DNA of 64,000 nt from Methanocella_A sp049676595. Lineage in GTDB: Archaea; Halobacteriota; Methanocellia; Methanocellales; Methanocellaceae. The DNA is taken from positions 1,116,001-1,180,000 of the forward strand of contig NZ_CP187259.1 of the NCBI RefSeq assembly GCF_049676595.1, given 5' to 3'. The notes below the pieces were generated by a model. That model was given only the letters and a program-made list of their open reading frames with translations. It was not told the DNA's origin and did no database searches. Below, one piece after another: positions 60,270 through 64,000 of the stretch; within the stretch, counting starts at the first letter, position 1; each line of letters opens with the position of its first letter. Position numbers and translations under genes: made by a program.

Positions 60270-62139
60270 CCGGGCCTCCGTCGCCGTACAGGATGTCGAT
60301 CACGAACTCGAGGCCGAGCGAGCGAAGCTTGTCTTTAGAAGGCACGCCGTTGTCGTCCCAGCCGCACAGCTCGTAATACCTGTCGATCATCTCGTCGATC
60401 TTCGCCACGTTGCCTCTGGCAAGGCCCGCCTGGAGTGGCTCAGTGTTAAACCGTTTCGGTAGCACGTCTTCCTTCCGGCCGAAGCCTTCCCTCGCATAGA
60501 ATGATCTGGCCAGATTGACAGCACGCTCACCAATATCTAGGAACTCCTGCAGATCATACCCGAAGCCCGTTGCCGCGTTGGCCAGCATGAGAAAATCGTT
60601 CTCGAGGTTCAGCTCGTTTGCGACGAACCGGCAGACGCAGACACAATCGAGGATTGCCGAGTCCGCGTCGTCCCGCTTGATGAGCGCGGGCTTGTCCGCA
60701 GTACTGAACGGGTCGGTGCGCTCCCCCGAGGAGAGCCACTCCTTGTTGAACACCCACGGCTTCAGGTGATCGGCGCCCCGGATGCCACGGGCATACGACA
60801 GAGCTGTTCCCTGCCCGCTTCTCGGATCGTACGCAGGCATTTCCTGGCCTTTGGTGTGGGCGGCAAAGTCTGCGCTGCCCTGACCAATCTCCTCTGCCGC
60901 CCGCTTAACGCCGTTAGACCCCAGCCTGCCCAGCTCTCCCTCACCTTTGCCCGCTGCGTGGATGGCTGCCATCCAGGCCTCCTTGTTGCCGAACCGGAGA
61001 TCGAGACCGTTGGTCTTATCTTTACCGATGAAGCCCCGCTCGTAGCACTCCATGAGGAACGCGATGTTATTGCCGAGAGATATCGTGTCGATGCCGTAGC
61101 CATCCACAATATAGTCGGCGAGAGATATCGCCTTCGGATCCCCGATGCCGCAGTTGGAGCCCAGCAGGGCGGTCGTCTCGTACTCCGGGCCGTCGTCGAT
61201 CTTACCCTCGTATCCCGGAGCGTCAAGCACGTGGAAGTGGGTACACTTGATCGTGCAGTTCCAGCACGGGTGCCAGTTCTTGCCGTCGTTCCACAGCTCT
61301 TTCCGCATGGCCTCCCCATCGATCTTCTCCGCGGCCTCAAACTGTCCCGTCTGGAAGTTTCGGGTAGGCAGCCCGCCGGCGGCGTTGACGCCCAGGAGAA
61401 TATTGGGCGTGCCCCGGTACCGCAGCGCATCTGACGTCACCGGATTCTTGTTCAGGCGCATGTTCTGCTCTTTGACGAGCGTCATGAACTCCCTCTGCAT
61501 CGCCAGGGGCGGCCTCTTGCTGCCGATGACCGAGATCGCCTTCAGGTTCTTGGAGCCCATGACTGCCCCTACGCCGCCTCGCGCCGCAGCCCTTGCATCC
61601 GCTATAATGGCCGCCAGCAGAGCCATTCGTTCCCCGGCCTGCCCGATGCTTAACACCTTGATGGGACGAGGTGTCTTCCCCTGCAGCTCCTTTATCCGGG
61701 AGGTGGTTTCCCACGTATCCATACCCCACAGCTCGGTAGCATCCAGGAACTCTACTTTATCGTCGGCGATGTGCATGCGAACCGGCGCTTTGGACTGCCC
61801 TTCGAGGATGATGCCATCGTAGCCTGCGAAACGGAGCTCGGGCCCCCAGTATCCGCCGCCGTAGGAGTCTGTAAACGAGCCGGTCAGCGGCGACTTCGTA
61901 GCTGCGACAAACCTGTTGCCCGTGGGGGCGGGGGTACCGGTAAGGACGCCCGTAAACAGGTAGAGGATGTTTTCAGGCGACAGCGGCTCTGTATTCCTCT
62001 TGATCTCTCTGATGGCATAGTGGGCGGCCAGCGCTTTACCACCCAGGGTAGCTCTGGCCACCTCTTCAGCTATGTCTTCTACTTCGTACGTGTGATTAGT
62101 CAGATTAACCCGCAGTAATTTACCCCAGAGTCCTTTCAT
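60247..62139 (-). CDS. aor: Tungsten-dependent aldehyde:ferredoxin oxidoreductase
   Basis: 630-aa W-bispterin enzyme oxidising an aldehyde to the acid with ferredoxin as acceptor. Signatures: KSPLTGSFTDSYGGGYWGPE near residue 83, the pterin contact ARAAARGGVGAVMGSKNLKA, and [4Fe-4S] cysteines CWNCTIKC (about 294) plus a Cys in DSAILDCVCVCRF. It sits between an aldolase-like gene (ATGA overlap) and a MoaD-like gene. The pairing suggests that it oxidises the aldehyde released by the aldolase, such as glyceraldehyde. Confidence 0.93.
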   Translation of the reverse strand: MKGLWGKLLRVNLTNHTYEVEDIAEEVARATLGGKALAAHYAIREIKRNTEPLSPENILYLFTGVLTGTPAPTGNRFVAATKSPLTGSFTDSYGGGYWGPELRFAGYDGIILEGQSKAPVRMHIADDKVEFLDATELWGMDTWETTSRIKELQGKTPRPIKVLSIGQAGERMALLAAIIADARAAARGGVGAVMGSKNLKAISVIGSKRPPLAMQREFMTLVKEQNMRLNKNPVTSDALRYRGTPNILLGVNAAGGLPTRNFQTGQFEAAEKIDGEAMRKELWNDGKNWHPCWNCTIKCTHFHVLDAPGYEGKIDDGPEYETTALLGSNCGIGDPKAISLADYIVDGYGIDTISLGNNIAFLMECYERGFIGKDKTNGLDLRFGNKEAWMAAIHAAGKGEGELGRLGSNGVKRAAEEIGQGSADFAAHTKGQEMPAYDPRSGQGTALSYARGIRGADHLKPWVFNKEWLSSGERTDPFSTADKPALIKRDDADSAILDCVCVCRFVANELNLENDFLMLANAATGFGYDLQEFLDIGERAVNLARSFYAREGFGRKEDVLPKRFNTEPLQAGLARGNVAKIDEMIDRYYELCGWDDNGVPSKDKLRSLGLEFVIDILYGDGGPGEAARAA

Positions 62140-63029
62140 GCGAACAGCTCCTCGTTAATGCCGGCATTCCTCAGGTGGTCCTCTACGACGATCCGCTCGG
62201 CATCTGTCAGCTCCTGCAGGGGAGCCCTGACGTGGCCGGCGGGGAACCCCTGTAAGGTCAGCGCATACTTGATTGCAGCCGGAAACGTGCCTACCTGCAT
62301 CGCCCTGATTGCATGGTCCAGGGACTTCTGCAGCTCGAACGCTTTGTCATACTTTTTGTTAGTCATCGCCCTGTACATCTCCGCACAGATGCGAGGCGCT
62401 ATGCAGGCGCTGCCGATCGCCATGCCTTCGGCACCTATGGCCAGGCCCGAGCTGACCAGGCTGTCCATGCCTACCAGCACCGAGAAGTTCTTCGGAGACC
62501 GGAAGATGAATTCAGAGAGCTTTGCAGCATCCCCTTCGCTATCCTTAAGGCCGACGATTCGGTCATCCCGGGCGAACTCCTCCAGGATGTCGGGCGCCAT
62601 CCGGTTACCCGCAAAAGAAGGTATGTTATAGGCGATAACCGGGAAGTCGATGGCACTGGCGATCGTCAGGTAATGACGGGCGATGCCTTCCTGCGTCGGG
62701 TGGAAAAAATAGGGTTCCACTGCTACTACGGCATCTGCTCCGGCATCTTTGATGTACTTCGCCAGCTGAATCGTCTCCCTCGTGGATGCAGAGCCGGCGT
62801 TGATAATGAGCTCGATCTTTTTTGCAGCATCTACAGCTATATCGACGACCGCCCTTCGCTCGGCTTCGTTCATCAGGGCAAACTCTCCCGCCGTGCCCAT
62901 AACCAGCAGGCCGTTGATTCCCGTATCCTCAAAATGGGCGACCAGCTCGCTCAGCAAGCCTCCGTCAAGGTCCCCGTTACGCTTGAACGGCGTAGGCATG
63001 GCCCCATAGACTCCCCTGGGATGATACAT
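62136..63029 (-). CDS. DapA/KDG-aldolase-family class I aldolase
   Basis: 297-aa TIM-barrel Schiff-base aldolase or synthase. Lys is in IVGLKDSEGD (about 160), Tyr in VIAYNIPSF (about 133), and the pyruvate-binding motif is GTAGEF (about 45), where DapA usually has GTTGE. First gene of the aldolase-AOR-MoaD operon. Candidate substrates are 2-keto-3-deoxy-sugar acids (giving pyruvate and an aldehyde). A housekeeping dihydrodipicolinate role is not favoured by the neighbours, but cannot be excluded. Confidence 0.82.
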   Translation of the reverse strand: MYHPRGVYGAMPTPFKRNGDLDGGLLSELVAHFEDTGINGLLVMGTAGEFALMNEAERRAVVDIAVDAAKKIELIINAGSASTRETIQLAKYIKDAGADAVVAVEPYFFHPTQEGIARHYLTIASAIDFPVIAYNIPSFAGNRMAPDILEEFARDDRIVGLKDSEGDAAKLSEFIFRSPKNFSVLVGMDSLVSSGLAIGAEGMAIGSACIAPRICAEMYRAMTNKKYDKAFELQKSLDHAIRAMQVGTFPAAIKYALTLQGFPAGHVRAPLQELTDAERIVVEDHLRNAGINEELFA

Positions 63030-63156
63030 GACTTAAAATGCCTCCGAATTCTACGAAGAGGTTAGATTCGGCGCAACATATACATTAGGCGGGCAAAAAA
63101 CGGGGGAAACAAGAATGTGAGAGTAGCGATCTGTAAATAATGGGGAGCTACAAAAT

Positions 63157-63525
63157 CTACTCTTCAGATTCCCGCATCCGCCTGGCTGCGGCCAGCATGC
63201 GCTGGTACTCTACCAGCGGGAACGATAGCTCTGCCGGCAGCTCGTCGAAAAGGCGTACTTCGGCGATCTCTTTTGCGTCCGGGACCGTCTCGAGCCTGGG
63301 CCCGAGCTCTCCAAGGTATACGAGCCCGCTTTCCTCGCGCTCCAGGACTTTGAGGCTATGGACCTCGTAGCCGGTCTCTTCCCGGAATTCCCTGGCAGCG
63401 CCGGCCTCGGGAGTTTCGCCCGGCTCCAGCTTGCCGCCCGGCATCTCCCAGGCTCGCCTGGCATGGCGGACCATGAGAAACTGGTGGCCGGAGAACGCGA
63501 TCACATACGCATAGCTAACCGTCAT
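63157..63525 (-). CDS. NUDIX hydrolase
   Basis: 122 aa with a complete Nudix box, GGKLEPGETPEAGAAREFRE followed by ETGYE (about 32-56). Likely clears nucleoside diphosphate derivatives; substrate unknown. Starts ATG 63525, 30 bp downstream of the preceding minus-strand gene. Confidence 0.9.
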   Translation of the reverse strand: MTVSYAYVIAFSGHQFLMVRHARRAWEMPGGKLEPGETPEAGAAREFREETGYEVHSLKVLEREESGLVYLGELGPRLETVPDAKEIAEVRLFDELPAELSFPLVEYQRMLAAARRMRESEE

Positions 63526-63555
63526 ATGCTTACTACCCTTTTAAAGACAAAAAAT

Positions 63556-63876
63556 TTAGAACGGGACTTTGGTGTTAGCCAGCGTCCACTCGACGATGCC
63601 TGCGTACTTGTCCTTCAGGCTGTACTCGTACTTGGCGTCATACGAGTTCTTGTGGGCGTGGAGGATGCCCAGCTTGGAGTGGATGACTCCCAGCATCGCC
63701 GTTACCTGCTTCAGCGTAATCGCGAAGTTCCGCTCGATCAGAATCCTGTGGAGCGTATCCGCGGTAAGCCTCTTGAGCTTGACGAACGCATGCAATACAG
63801 TCCTGCGAATACCATTCACGTCTGTCTTGAGATACTCATCCAGACGCTTGGTTATCTCATTTACGATAAAATCCAT
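63556..63876 (-). CDS. DUF2551-like helical protein
   Basis: 106 aa from ATG 63876, behind AGGGATAG. A mostly helical protein (FIVNEITKRLDEYLKTDVNG, VRRTVLHAF-like, DTLHRILIERNFAITLKQVT) with a possible winged-helix shape. It resembles the archaeal family I remember as DUF2551; the number is from memory. A TATA-like gttaaatagg lies about 50 nt upstream. Function unknown. Confidence 0.6.
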   Translation of the reverse strand: MDFIVNEITKRLDEYLKTDVNGIRRTVLHAFVKLKRLTADTLHRILIERNFAITLKQVTAMLGVIHSKLGILHAHKNSYDAKYEYSLKDKYAGIVEWTLANTKVPF

Positions 63877-64000
63877 TTCTATCCCTACCAATTTACCCTA
63901 ATTATCATTTACACATGGACCTATTTAACTCTTTCTTAGTAAGCAATTAATGGGCGATAGAATATATTAAACGTATATAGATTGTGACAGGCCAGAAACT

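Noticed and set aside
1..64000. tRNA and rRNA genes
   Set aside because: I looked for TΨC-arm-like GGTTCRAATCC patterns and rRNA-like stretches and found none; GGTTCAAAT hits belong to the 60-bp repeat.

Overview
The window is a 64 kb piece of a methanogenic archaeon's chromosome. It carries methyl-coenzyme M reductase (mcrBDCGA), the Na+-pumping methyltransferase Mtr, the coenzyme F430 pathway (cfb genes) and an A-type ATP synthase. The mcr gene order, the mtr order, a geranylgeranyl reductase with a partner ferredoxin, and an aIF2-gamma/PIN/Rpo7 cluster fit a class II methanogen of the Methanocella (RC-I) type. That assignment is inference from gene content; I could not search a database. 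Genes are GC-rich with strong GGAGG or GGTGA ribosome sites, TTG/GTG starts are common, and many neighbours overlap as ATGA.

Layout. 1-4.8 kb: minus-strand cfbA-E-D-C-B operon for F430 (cfbB is cut by the window edge). 5-9.3 kb: two paralogous metallo-beta-lactamase proteins on the minus strand flank a cupin and a YjiM/YjiL-type double-cubane-cluster reductase with its ATP-dependent activator. 9.3-12.5 kb: metalloprotease, Rpo7, PIN protein, aIF2-gamma and an unlisted small charged protein. 12.7-22.8 kb: DHH phosphoesterase, a small basic protein, and the ten-gene ATP synthase operon ending in a 50-aa membrane peptide and a hairpin terminator. 22.9-36.2 kb: membrane and surface proteins, hisF, mazG, tmk, a regulator-ferredoxin-geranylgeranyl reductase operon, class I fumarase and a tRNA methylthiotransferase. 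36.2-47.7 kb: the mcr operon behind a 668-bp AT-rich leader region, then the mtr operon. 47.8-53.4 kb: methanogenesis marker 14, unknown proteins, and the ycaO-tfuA pair that makes the McrA thioglycine. 53.4-64 kb: sparse region with repeats, then a glycoside hydrolase/glycosyltransferase pair, an aldolase/aldehyde oxidoreductase/MoaD-like operon, and a NUDIX protein.

How it fits together: the window holds the last two steps of methanogenesis (Mtr, Mcr), the synthesis of Mcr's cofactor, one of Mcr's post-translational modifications, accessory factors (McrC, McrD, marker 14), and the ATP synthase that uses the resulting ion gradient.

Most unusual: (i) the mtrF position holds a fusion of a complete MtrA cobamide domain to MtrF, and its first 550 bp are identical base for base to the preceding mtrA; (ii) a 60-bp tandem repeat family lies at two intergenic loci 29 kb apart, each with arms pointing towards each other; (iii) palindromic intergenic elements share GAACGCTGCGC-like ends; (iv) a 22-bp-spaced GAGGGTAGTAC array lies in a gene-free stretch; (v) an inverted repeat overlaps the mtr TATA box.
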